Of a stretch of 64,000 bases of DNA, positions 7,916 through 15,826 are shown piece by piece; the stretch's first letter is position 1, and each line of letters begins with the position of its first letter. Source of the stretch: Nonomuraea guangzhouensis (lineage in GTDB: Bacteria > Actinomycetota > Actinomycetes > Streptosporangiales > Streptosporangiaceae). The position numbers were made by a program, and so were the translations under genes. The stretch spans positions 186,001 to 250,000 of the forward strand of contig NZ_JAHKRM010000005.1 of NCBI RefSeq assembly GCF_019396345.1, read 5' to 3'. The notes below the pieces were generated by a model. The model searched no databases. It worked only from the letters and a program-made list of their open reading frames with translations, and was not told where the DNA came from.

Positions 7916-9517
7916 TCATCCATTCAGCCGGACAGATGCCAGGTCGTAGGAGTTGGTGGGACTGAGCAGCACGTTCTGCACGCGCTTGCGCCGGGCGATG
8001 ACGGTCTTGGGGACGAAGGCCCACATGCAGGGCCAGGTGTTCCAGATCTCCTTCTGGGCGGTGCTGAGGAGACCGTCCCGGGCCGTCTGGTCGGTTTCGC
8101 GGGAGGCCTTCTGGAGCAAGGTGGTGATCTTGGGGAACACGTAACCGTGGTAGGTGTCCCGGGTGGCCTCCTTTTCCGCCGTGCCGGCGAACATGCCCTG
8201 CAGCGGAGTCAGTGCCAGCCCGGTCGGGCCGGGGTAGCCGTTGCCGAGGACGTCCCAGTCGCCGCCCTTGCCCTGCCGCCACTTGGAGATGTCGCCGCCC
8301 GGCTGGAACTGCTGGAGCTCGGCCTGTACGCCGACCGCCTTGAGCATCTCCACCACGGCCTCCATGACGCTCGTGTCGTTGGCGAACTCCCCGGTCTCCC
8401 AGATGATCTTGATCTTGAGATCTTTCACGCCGGCGGCCTCGAGCATCTGCTTGGCCTTCTGCGGGTTGTAGACGTACTCGCCCGTCTGCACCGCCCCGGT
8501 CAGGGTGTCGGCCACCACGCCTCGGGCCTGGGTCACCGAATCGGCGAAGACGTCCTTGATCAGGGCGGGGCCGTTGATGGCGTAGCTGAGCGCCTCGCGC
8601 ACGCGTACGTCGGCGAGTGGGTGCCCGGAGGGTTTGCGGAAGTTGTAGAAGAGCTGGGTGATGCGCGTGCTCGGCACCTGCTGTATCTCCACGTCGCCGA
8701 TGCCGGAGAGCTGGCTGATCGCATCGGGGGAGATCGCGTCGATCACATCGACCTCGCCGCTGCGCAGGGCGACGACGCGGTTGGCCTCCTCCGGGAGGAA
8801 CCTGACCTGTACGGTCTTGATCGCGGGCGCGGGGCCCCAGTACTTGTCGTTGACCTGCAGTGTGTACTCGCCGGTGCCCCGGTTCGCGGCGGTGACGACG
8901 TAGGGGCCCGATCCTATGCCGCCCTGGAGTTCCTCCGGTTTGTTGGCGGCGGCGGGGGTGATCAGGATGTTCGCCATCAGGTAGTCGAGTGTCGGCATCG
9001 GGTTCTCGGTCACGAGCTTGAAGGTGCTCGCGTCGACGGGGGTGACCGTCGGCCATTCGGGGAAGAGGCCGGCCAGGAACGATCCGGGGACCTTCTGGTA
9101 CATCTGCAGGGCCGTGGAGACGTCTTCGACCTTGATCGGGCTGCCATCGGAGTAGTGGACGCCGTCGCGCAGCTTGACCGTCCACTCGGTGGGAGCCGTC
9201 AGCTTGAAGCTCTCGGCCAGAACGGGCTGCACGGTGAGCTTCGGATCGATGAAGGTCAGCGCCTGGCGGACGCCACGCTGGACGGTGACGGCGGCATCGA
9301 ACTGGTTCAGCTTGTTGTCCAGAGACACGAGTGAGCGGTTGAGCGCCAGTGTGAGCCCCGGCCCGGCGGTGGAGCCGGCGCTGGCGCCCGTGCCAGTGGC
9401 GGGCCCCGGTCCCGCGCAGGCGGCGAGGGGGCCCAGTGTCATGGCCGCGCCTGTGAGAGCACCGAGACGGAGAAGACTTCGGCGGGAGTACTGGGGGCCG
9501 CTTCCGAGCTGGGTCAC
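7916..9517 (-). CDS. ABC transporter substrate-binding lipoprotein (SBP_bac_5 family)
   Basis: About 533 residues from the GTG at 9517. The N-terminus has a twin-arginine motif (SRRSLLRLG) followed by a hydrophobic stretch and a lipobox (GPLAAC), so it is probably a Tat-exported lipoprotein. The mature part shows the family 5 pattern: WTVKLRDGVHYSDGSPIKVEDV near the start and VREALSYAINGPALIKDVF in the middle. A longer frame to an ATG at 9601 exists, but it would place about 28 unlikely residues before the signal. It heads the leftward importer operon. Family 5 proteins bind peptides, nickel, opines or oligosaccharides; the neighbouring enzymes favour a sugar-acid oligomer. Confidence 0.9.
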   Translation of the reverse strand: MTQLGSGPQYSRRSLLRLGALTGAAMTLGPLAACAGPGPATGTGASAGSTAGPGLTLALNRSLVSLDNKLNQFDAAVTVQRGVRQALTFIDPKLTVQPVLAESFKLTAPTEWTVKLRDGVHYSDGSPIKVEDVSTALQMYQKVPGSFLAGLFPEWPTVTPVDASTFKLVTENPMPTLDYLMANILITPAAANKPEELQGGIGSGPYVVTAANRGTGEYTLQVNDKYWGPAPAIKTVQVRFLPEEANRVVALRSGEVDVIDAISPDAISQLSGIGDVEIQQVPSTRITQLFYNFRKPSGHPLADVRVREALSYAINGPALIKDVFADSVTQARGVVADTLTGAVQTGEYVYNPQKAKQMLEAAGVKDLKIKIIWETGEFANDTSVMEAVVEMLKAVGVQAELQQFQPGGDISKWRQGKGGDWDVLGNGYPGPTGLALTPLQGMFAGTAEKEATRDTYHGYVFPKITTLLQKASRETDQTARDGLLSTAQKEIWNTWPCMWAFVPKTVIARRKRVQNVLLSPTNSYDLASVRLNG

Positions 9518-9802
9518 TGGGCTTCTCGCTTTCTGAACCGTCCGTAGCGGTGCGCTTCTCAGCGGGGGCCGCCTGCCAGGACCGGATGTTTCCCACGTCA
9601 CAACGACGTTGCTGCACCATTACATGCATGCGCGCTTCGCGCAAGAGGCCTAGCGCAATTTGTGCAAGCTGTGACATCATCCAGTCGAGACGAGGGCTGC
9701 GCCAGCGTGCGCGCCTGGTTCTGAAGCGGATCGCGCACGAGGTTCGCGGGGGCAGTGAGAGCCTGTCTGACGTGCATAGATCGCTCTCATCGGAGGGGTT
9801 AC
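9518..9802 (+). promoter_or_regulatory. Divergent promoter region of the sugar-acid locus with GYGCAA repeats
   Basis: This 285-bp gap separates the leftward importer operon from the rightward kinase-dehydrogenase gene and must hold both promoters. It carries three short direct repeats: GCGCAAG at 9639-9645, GCGCAA at 9653-9658 and GTGCAAG at 9662-9668. There is also a GC-rich dyad just before the first one (9631-9642). DeoR-family regulators commonly bind repeated half sites of this kind, and a DeoR gene closes the rightward unit, so these are candidate operator half sites. I could not assign confident -35/-10 boxes. Confidence 0.35.
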
Positions 9803-12175
9803 TTGACGCCCAGGCCAAGCACGGCCGCGCACGGTGTGCTCATCGTGGCCGACGACCTCTCGGGGGCGGCTGAGTCGGCAGCGCGGGTCATGATGCGCGA
9901 AACGCGCACAAGGATTGTCCTCGCTCGACCTGCCGTGCGGGGAGAGCGCGATGCCGCCGACCTTCTGGTGGTCGATACCGACTCCCGGCACCTGCGTCCC
10001 ACCGAGGCCGCCGCGGCGGTGCGTTCCGCGATCGCCCTGGCCTCGGCCGGACGTCCGCGGCTGGTTTTCAAGAAGATCGACTCTCTGCTGCGTGGCAACG
10101 TCGCGGCGGAGGTGGCCGCGCTCACGGCGCCTGGGACCGGCATCGTCGTGGCCCCTGCCCTGCCCGGCCTGGATCGGGTGGTACGCGGCGGCGTGCTGCA
10201 TCTGGCCGGTGTGGCCCTCCATCGGGCGAACGCCTGGGCGGTGGACGGCGTCCCCGCTCCGACGTCGGTCGAGGCGGCCCTGGCGCCGCTTCCGGCCCGC
10301 GTGCTGGACCTCGCGACCGTGCGATCGGATCGCCTTTCCGACGCGATCGCCTCCTGCGCCGAGGACTCGCGCATCGCGCTGTGCGACGCCGAGACGGATC
10401 GCGATCTGGACGCCGTGCTACGTGCCGCGCTGACCGTACCGTCGGTGCGGCTGGTCGGCTCCGGTGGGCTCGCCGACGCGCTCGGGCGTCATCTGCGGAG
10501 TCTCGGCGCGGCCGTCGAAGAGCCTGAGCCGGACCTCGCGGAGGGCACACGGCACGGCGACGTCGAGGAGTGTGAGCCCGTCCCCGCGCATGCCGCGCGG
10601 CACGGCGACGTGGCCTGCCCGGCGCCGCTCGTCGTGGTGGGCAGCGCCGAGCCGGTCGCGGCCGAACAGGTGCGCCGGCTGGTCGAGGCGGGAGCCGTAC
10701 CCGTGGCCCTGCCTTTGGCAGCGCTCCTCGGCGCACCCGCCGGACGGGCAGCCCTCCCCCGCATCCCGGTCGGCGACCAGGCGGTCGTGGTCTTCCTCGA
10801 CTCCGCCGGCGCCGTCCACCCGGCGGCCTCGCGCGACATCGCGCGGCGGCTGGCCGAGGCCGTCGCGGACGCGGTGCGCGCGTCCCCGCGGACGGTGGAC
10901 CTCGTGCTGACCGGCGGCGAGACCGCCCGGCGCGTCCTTGACGCCCTTCAGGTGCGGGAACTGACACCGGTCGGGCAGGTGCATCCGGGAGCCGTCCACT
11001 CCCGGATGCCCGACGGCCGTTCCGTGGTCACCCGCCCGGGCAGTTTCGGGGGACCCGACTCGCTCGTCGAGATCGTCCAGGCCTTGGCCCCGCACTCCCT
11101 AACCCCTCCTCAGAACCAAGCGAAAGGCCCCATAGTGAGCACCACCACCGCCGCCGTCAGCCCTCAGCCGCGCACCGCGGCCACTCCGATCATCGCCGTC
11201 ACCATGGGTGACGGGGCCGGCGTAGGCCCGGAAGTCATCGTCGGCGCCCTGCAGGACCCCCAGGTCGCCGAGCTGTGCCGTCCCGTCGTCATCGGCGACG
11301 CCGTACGGCTGCGCCAAGCGGCCGACATCCTCGGGATCGACACCGAGATCGTCGCGATCGACACCGTGGCCGATGCCGTCTTCCAGCCGGGACGCGTCAA
11401 TGTCATCGACCTGGCGCTGCTGCCGGAGGACCTGCCCTGGGGGAAGGTCTCCCCCGTGGCGGGGGCGGCCGCGTACCACTATGTGCGCGTCGCCAGCGGG
11501 CTGGCGATGGCCGGGGAGGTGCAGGCGATCTGCACCGCACCGCTGAACAAGGAGGCCCTGCACGCGGGCGGCCACATCTTCCCGGGACACACCGAACTCC
11601 TCGCGCACCTGACCGGGATCGACGAGGTGTCCATGATGTTGTCCTCGCCGAAGATCCGGGTCATCCACGTCACCACGCACATCGGACTGATCGACGCGAT
11701 CGCGAAGATCGAACCCGGCCTGGTGGAACGGACCGTTCGCCGCGGCCACGAGGCGCTGCGCCGGGCCGGGATCGAGAACCCGCGCATCGGCGTGTGCGGC
11801 ATCAACCCGCACGCCGGGGAGAACGGCCTGTTCGGGTATGGGGAAGAGGCCGAGAAGATCGTGCCCGCCGTCGAAGTCCTGAAGGCCGACGGCATCGACG
11901 TGCAGGGGCCGCTGCCCGCCGACACGGCGTTCTTCGTCGCGGGGCGCGGAGACTACGACCTCATCGTGGCGATGTACCACGACCAGGGCCACGGCCCGGT
12001 GAAGATCCTCGGCATCGAGGCCGGGGTGAACATCACCGTGGGCCTGCCCGTCATCCGCACGTCCGTGGACCACGGAACCGCCTTCGACATCGCCGGGAAG
12101 GGCATCGCCGAGGTCGGTAGCATGATCGAGGCGCTGCGGCAGGCCGCCCAGATGTCCCCCAGCCCGGCGATCTGA
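9803..12175 (+). CDS. Fused four-carbon acid-sugar kinase (DUF1537) and PdxA2-type 4-phospho-threonate/erythronate dehydrogenase
   Basis: A TTG start at 9803 has GGAGGGG ending 6 bp upstream. The first ~444 residues are a DUF1537 kinase: VLIVADDLSGAAES, KKIDSLLRGN and, near the end, DLVLTGGETARRVLDAL and RPGSFGGPDSLVEIV. From about residue 445 a full PdxA-family dehydrogenase follows: VTMGDGAGVGPEV, APLNKEALHAGGHIFPGHTELL, CGINPHAGENGLFG and YHDQGHGPVKILG with the metal-binding His. Characterised relatives phosphorylate D-threonate or D-erythronate, then oxidise and decarboxylate the product to dihydroxyacetone phosphate. The joint is odd: GAAAGG lies about 8 bp before an in-frame GTG at 11135, and a TAA sits out of frame at 11100-11102, so this may be two genes merged by a one-base shift. 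The vitamin B6 role of PdxA is unlikely here. Confidence 0.88.
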   Translation: MTPRPSTAAHGVLIVADDLSGAAESAARVMMRETRTRIVLARPAVRGERDAADLLVVDTDSRHLRPTEAAAAVRSAIALASAGRPRLVFKKIDSLLRGNVAAEVAALTAPGTGIVVAPALPGLDRVVRGGVLHLAGVALHRANAWAVDGVPAPTSVEAALAPLPARVLDLATVRSDRLSDAIASCAEDSRIALCDAETDRDLDAVLRAALTVPSVRLVGSGGLADALGRHLRSLGAAVEEPEPDLAEGTRHGDVEECEPVPAHAARHGDVACPAPLVVVGSAEPVAAEQVRRLVEAGAVPVALPLAALLGAPAGRAALPRIPVGDQAVVVFLDSAGAVHPAASRDIARRLAEAVADAVRASPRTVDLVLTGGETARRVLDALQVRELTPVGQVHPGAVHSRMPDGRSVVTRPGSFGGPDSLVEIVQALAPHSLTPPQNQAKGPIVSTTTAAVSPQPRTAATPIIAVTMGDGAGVGPEVIVGALQDPQVAELCRPVVIGDAVRLRQAADILGIDTEIVAIDTVADAVFQPGRVNVIDLALLPEDLPWGKVSPVAGAAAYHYVRVASGLAMAGEVQAICTAPLNKEALHAGGHIFPGHTELLAHLTGIDEVSMMLSSPKIRVIHVTTHIGLIDAIAKIEPGLVERTVRRGHEALRRAGIENPRIGVCGINPHAGENGLFGYGEEAEKIVPAVEVLKADGIDVQGPLPADTAFFVAGRGDYDLIVAMYHDQGHGPVKILGIEAGVNITVGLPVIRTSVDHGTAFDIAGKGIAEVGSMIEALRQAAQMSPSPAI

Positions 12176-12213
12176 CCCCGGGACGTTGACCGACAAGCCG
12201 AGAAGGAGGAGCG

Positions 12214-13035
12214 TTGTCCGGAAACCCTGACCGTCGGCGCGCCGAGATCGTGCGCCTGGCCACGACCAGTGGCCTGGCCAGCGTCGAAGAGCTGTCCTCG
12301 ACGTTCGACGTGACGTCCTCCACCATCCGGCGTGACCTCGCCCGGCTGACCGCGCAAGGGCTGCTGGCCCGCACGTACGGCGGTGCGATGGCCGTCGTCG
12401 CGCACCCCGAGGACTCGTTGCGTCAGCGCTTCGGTGACGCCTTCGAGGCCAAACGCGGAATCGCCCGATGGGCGGCGCAGCAGATCGGAGCCGGGGAGTC
12501 CGTGTTGCTCGACGCCGGCTCGACCGTCGCGGCGCTGGCTCACGAGCTGCGCTCCAGCACCCAGCTCCTGATCGCCACCACGAGCCTTGCGGTACTGAAA
12601 GAGCTCGACGACGTCGAAGGCCTCCATGTGGAGTGCCTCGGTGGCCGGCTGCGCCACCTCAGCCAGGGGTTCGTCGGCCCCACCACCGAGACCGCTCTGG
12701 AGCGGATGTCGTTCGACCGCGTCTTTCTCGGGGCTGACGGAGTCACCGCCGACCGCGGGATCTGCGAGGCCGACCTCCAGCAGACCCGGCTCAAGGAGCT
12801 CATGGCGCGCAGCGCCCAGAAGACCTACGTGCTGGCGCACGCGGCCAAGATCGGGCGACGGCCGTTCCACGCCTGGGTTCAGCTCCCCCGGCCCTGGACG
12901 CTGGTGACCGACGTCGGCGCCCCGGAGGACGCGCTGGCCCCGTTCTCGGCCGAGGGAGTCGAGGTGGTCGTGGTCGACGCCGAAGGGCAGATCAGCAAGC
13001 CGAAGCCGGCCGCGGGTCAGCCGATCGCCCCATAG
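12214..13035 (+). CDS. DeoR/GlpR family transcriptional regulator
   Basis: 273 residues with a TTG start after AAGGAGGA. The N-terminal winged helix (RRAEIVRLATTSGLASVEELSSTFDVTSSTIRRDL) is followed by the DeoR-type sugar-phosphate sensing domain (VLLDAGSTVAALAHEL, VFLGADGVTADRGICEADLQQTRLKELM). It follows the kinase-dehydrogenase by 38 bp and should sense a phosphorylated intermediate, releasing the promoter(s) in the 9518-9802 gap. DeoR proteins usually repress catabolic operons, so induction by the pathway intermediate is the default expectation. Its last codons share a 32-bp near-identical copy with DNA at 19894-19925. Confidence 0.9.
   Translation: MSGNPDRRRAEIVRLATTSGLASVEELSSTFDVTSSTIRRDLARLTAQGLLARTYGGAMAVVAHPEDSLRQRFGDAFEAKRGIARWAAQQIGAGESVLLDAGSTVAALAHELRSSTQLLIATTSLAVLKELDDVEGLHVECLGGRLRHLSQGFVGPTTETALERMSFDRVFLGADGVTADRGICEADLQQTRLKELMARSAQKTYVLAHAAKIGRRPFHAWVQLPRPWTLVTDVGAPEDALAPFSAEGVEVVVVDAEGQISKPKPAAGQPIAP
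12999..13030 (+). repeat. Copy 1 of a 32-bp dispersed duplication
   Basis: The 3' end of the DeoR gene matches positions 19894-19925 at 31 of 32 bases; the shared start is GCCGAAGCCG and the shared end is AGCCGATCGCCC. In this copy the sequence is coding. Confidence 0.6.
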
Positions 13036-13058
13036 CGGCCTTGCCGCGAGCCCGTCGA

Positions 13059-13997
13059 TCAGTCCGATGTGCGTGGTGACGTGGACCGGCGAGCCTGCTT
13101 CGCCTCGCGAACGACCGCCCAGGCGTCCGCCACCGGACCCAGGTGTCCGAGCTTGTCGGGGTTGATCACCGCGCGGATCATCTGGATCCGCCCATCGAGG
13201 ATGTCGAGCGTCCAGGTGTTGACCACCTTGCCGTCCTGGTCGCGGAAGATCGCGCCCGGCTGGCCGTTCACCTCGTGTGACTGCACGACCCCGCCGATCG
13301 CGGCGAACGGCGCGAGCATCGCGACCAGCGTCCGGGCCACGTTCTCGGCGCCGAAGACGCCCTTGCCCCACAGCGGCGCCTTGCCCCCGCTGTCGCCGAC
13401 CATCTGCGCGTCGGCGGCCAGCAGCTCCCGCAGCCCGGCCACGTCGCCTTCCCGGAAGGCGTCGAAGAATCGCCCGGCGAGTTCTTCTCGCTCCCGGCGG
13501 TCGGCCTCGAACCGGGCGCGGCCGGCGTCCATGTGGCGGCGCGCCCGTACGGCGAGCTGGCGGCAGGCCGCCTCCGAGCGCCCCACCGCCGACGCGACGT
13601 CACCGAAGCCGAACCCGAACACCTCCCGCAGCACGAAGACCGCCCGCTCGAGTGGGCTGAGCCGCTCCAGCAGCAGCAGGGCCGCCATCGACACCGAGTC
13701 GGCCAGCTCCGCCGACCGCTCCGGGTCCTCATACGGGTCGGTCAGCAGGGGCTCGGGAAACCACAGCCCGGCGTACTCCTCCCGCCGGACGCGCGCCGAG
13801 CGAAGCACGTCGATCGCGATCCGGGTGACCACGGCCGACAGGAACGCCTTGACCGACGCGGGTCGCGTCGGGGAGGCCTCGTAGCGCAGCCAGGTCTCCT
13901 GGACCGCGTCCTCGGCCTCGCCGACACTGCCGAGAATCCGGTAGGCGATCGAGAACAGCAGCGGCCGCAGTTCCTCGAACTCCTCGGCCCGGCTCAC
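13059..13997 (-). CDS. ECF41-group RNA polymerase sigma factor with SnoaL-like C-terminal extension
   Basis: 312 residues. Sigma region 2 (PLLFSIAYRILGSVGEAEDAVQETW) and region 4 (LERAVFVLREVFGFGFGDVASAVGRSEAACRQLAVRARRH) are followed by a roughly 140-residue extension of the SnoaL/NTF2 type. The extension carries NPDKL (residues ~279-283) and DSGGK (~202-206), close to the NPDKL and DGGGK motifs that mark ECF41. In this group the extension replaces a separate anti-sigma factor. The GTG start at 13997 overlaps the stop of the upstream reductase gene (GTGA), so the two are co-transcribed from the ECF41-type promoter at 14949-14976, giving autoregulation. Confidence 0.92.
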   Translation of the reverse strand: MSRAEEFEELRPLLFSIAYRILGSVGEAEDAVQETWLRYEASPTRPASVKAFLSAVVTRIAIDVLRSARVRREEYAGLWFPEPLLTDPYEDPERSAELADSVSMAALLLLERLSPLERAVFVLREVFGFGFGDVASAVGRSEAACRQLAVRARRHMDAGRARFEADRREREELAGRFFDAFREGDVAGLRELLAADAQMVGDSGGKAPLWGKGVFGAENVARTLVAMLAPFAAIGGVVQSHEVNGQPGAIFRDQDGKVVNTWTLDILDGRIQMIRAVINPDKLGHLGPVADAWAVVREAKQARRSTSPRTSD

Positions 13998-14905
13998 GCC
14001 AGCTCCTCCTTGAACCCCTGCCGCCAGGAGGGGTAACGCAGCTGCCAGCCGAGCTCCCGCTTGGCCTTGGCGTTGGAGAAGCCGCGCCCCTCGGTCATCA
14101 TGGTCACCGCGGTCTGCCCGGCGAGCGGCCGGGCCAGCCAGACGGGCACCCGCATCGGCGGCTTCGCCCCCGCGCACTCGGCCAGGTAGGGCAGCCACTC
14201 ACGAGCCGGGGCCGGCTCGTCGTCGATGATGTTGAACACACCCCTCGCCTTGTGCTCCACGGCCAGGACGGTGGCGCCGGCCGCGTCGTCGAGATGTACC
14301 CACGAACTGTAGCCGCCGCCGTTCCCGACGACCGGGTACTGCCGTTTGCGCACGAGTTCGACCTGATCGTCGGTGGCGCCCGGACCGTAGAACGCGCCGT
14401 ACCGCAGGACCGCGCCACCCGCTCTGACGACCGCGTCCTCAAGGTGACGGAGCGCCTTCGCCCCCTTGCCGGTGCTCGTCGGGTCCAGCGGGTCCTCCTC
14501 GGTCTTCACCCATCCGCCCGTACGGACGCCGTTCCAAGAGGCGTAACCCTGTGCGATGAAGTGGGATACGCCGGTCGCTTCCGCGGCGGCCAGCAGGTGG
14601 TCCGTCCCCTCGGTACGCAGCCGGTTGGTGGTGGCGAACCAGCGGTCGAAGTGCTTGATATCTGGCTTGCCGGAGATAGCGGTCATCTGGTGCACGATCA
14701 CGTCCGGTCGGGCCTTGGCCACCGCCTCCCCGACCGACCCCGCATCCAGCCCGTCCATCACGATCGCCTCGGCGCCCAACCGCTCCACCATGCCTGACTT
14801 CGCCGAGCTCGTCGTCGTCGCCATCACCTGGTGGCCACGCGCCACAAGCTGCGGCACCAGCCGCCGCCCCAACACCCCGGCTCCGCCGGCCACGAATACC
14901 CGCAT
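13994..14905 (-). CDS. NAD(P)-dependent epimerase/reductase, ECF41-linked
   Basis: About 303 residues of the extended SDR type: Rossmann motif MRVFVAGGAGVLGRRL, VIVHQMTAIS and FNIIDDEPAPAREWLPYLA. I prefer ATG at 14905, because GGGAAGG lies about 8 bp upstream; ATG at 14911 would be too close. The gene encoded beside an ECF41 sigma is usually an oxidoreductase, epimerase or carboxymuconolactone decarboxylase and is the main target, which fits here. A paralogue lies at 30636-31511, with the same IVDDEPAPASEWLP block. The substrate is unknown. Confidence 0.88.
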   Translation of the reverse strand: MRVFVAGGAGVLGRRLVPQLVARGHQVMATTTSSAKSGMVERLGAEAIVMDGLDAGSVGEAVAKARPDVIVHQMTAISGKPDIKHFDRWFATTNRLRTEGTDHLLAAAEATGVSHFIAQGYASWNGVRTGGWVKTEEDPLDPTSTGKGAKALRHLEDAVVRAGGAVLRYGAFYGPGATDDQVELVRKRQYPVVGNGGGYSSWVHLDDAAGATVLAVEHKARGVFNIIDDEPAPAREWLPYLAECAGAKPPMRVPVWLARPLAGQTAVTMMTEGRGFSNAKAKRELGWQLRYPSWRQGFKEELA

Positions 14906-14948
14906 GATCATCGCCTTCCCGATCCCACAACCTGTCTTCCATACCGGA

Positions 14949-14976
14949 GACGAGACCACCCGGCCGTTCTGTGACA
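14949..14976 (-). promoter_or_regulatory. ECF41-type promoter driving the reductase-sigma operon
   Basis: Read on the minus strand, TGTCACA (14976-14970) is followed after exactly 17 bases by CGTC (14952-14949). This matches the ECF41 target consensus (TGTCACA, about 16-17 bases, CGTC). The start codon at 14905 lies about 44 bp downstream of the -10 element, leaving a short leader. Confidence 0.8.
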
Positions 14977-14997
14977 TGGCCCGGCAACTTCCTCATG

Positions 14998-15025
14998 TGT
15001 CACAGAACGACCAGGCTGTCTCGTC
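14998..15025 (+). promoter_or_regulatory. ECF41-type promoter driving the NAD-binding oxidoreductase
   Basis: TGTCACA at 14998-15004 and CGTC at 15022-15025 are again separated by 17 bases. The element mirrors the one at 14949-14976, including similar spacer sequence (GAACG after the -35 and GTCT before the -10 in both). The ATG at 15063 lies 37 bp beyond the -10 element. Confidence 0.8.
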
Positions 15026-15062
15026 TCGGGGCAGACGGGTAACCAGGGAAAGGACAGTCGTC

Positions 15063-15758
15063 ATGCGTATCGCAGTCTTCGGGGCCAACGGCCCGACCGG
15101 CCGCCTGCTCACCGGCCAGGCACTCGCCGCCGGACATCAGGTCGCCGCGGTGACCCGGCAGCCGGACACGTTTCCCGTGCACCATGATCGGCTTGAGGTG
15201 GTCGGTGCCGACGTGCTCGATCCGGCGGCCGTCGACGCCGCCGTGGCGGAACGGGATGCGGTGCTGTCGACGCTCGGGGTGCCCGCCGGCAAGGCACCGA
15301 TCAGCACCTATTCGCGGGGCGTGGCCAATATCGTCGCCGCGATGCGACGGCATCGGGTGCGTCGGCTCGCCGTGGTGAGCTCTAGCGGGGTCGACCCGCA
15401 CGCGTACTCCGAAGGCGGGTTCCTGTTCAACCGAGTCTTGCTGCCGTACGTGACGCGGGTGCTCGGTAAGACGCTGTACGACGACATGCGGCGGATGGAG
15501 GCGCTGGTCCGCGCCAGCGATCTGGACTGGACGATCGTGCGCCCCAGCGGGCTCTTCCAACTGCCGGCGGTCACCGACTACACGCTCGTCGAGGGCCACG
15601 CCGACAGCAGGTTCACCGCCCGTGCCGACCTGGCCGCGAGCATGCTGGCCCTGCTGGACGACGACCGCTATCTCCGCACCACCGTCAGCGTGATCACCAC
15701 CGCCGACAACCCCAGCTTGCTCCAGTGGATCCGCCGCGAAGCACTCGCCAAAGGCTGA
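15063..15758 (+). CDS. NAD(P)H-binding oxidoreductase (NmrA/atypical SDR type)
   Basis: 231 residues. The N-terminal MRIAVFGANGPTGRLL is a GxxGxxG nucleotide-binding loop; VVSSSGVDPHAYSEGG and DLDWTIVRPSGLF are typical of the NAD(P)-binding (PF13460) family. The longer open frame to the left crosses the divergent promoter and is not coding. It stands alone behind its own ECF41-type promoter, divergent from the sigma operon, so it is very likely a member of that regulon. The substrate is unknown; flavin reductase/biliverdin-reductase-like and quinone-reductase-like enzymes share this fold. Confidence 0.88.
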   Translation: MRIAVFGANGPTGRLLTGQALAAGHQVAAVTRQPDTFPVHHDRLEVVGADVLDPAAVDAAVAERDAVLSTLGVPAGKAPISTYSRGVANIVAAMRRHRVRRLAVVSSSGVDPHAYSEGGFLFNRVLLPYVTRVLGKTLYDDMRRMEALVRASDLDWTIVRPSGLFQLPAVTDYTLVEGHADSRFTARADLAASMLALLDDDRYLRTTVSVITTADNPSLLQWIRREALAKG

Positions 15759-15826
15759 GCCGATGCGTCCGATCGGCTGCCGATCGCGCCCACCTGGGCG
15801 GCGGGCCATGGTCGGCTCGGACCGGC

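Noticed and set aside
11135..12175. Vitamin B6 biosynthesis gene pdxA
   Set aside because: It is fused to an acid-sugar kinase and lies in a catabolic locus with a DeoR regulator, which points to the PdxA2 branch.
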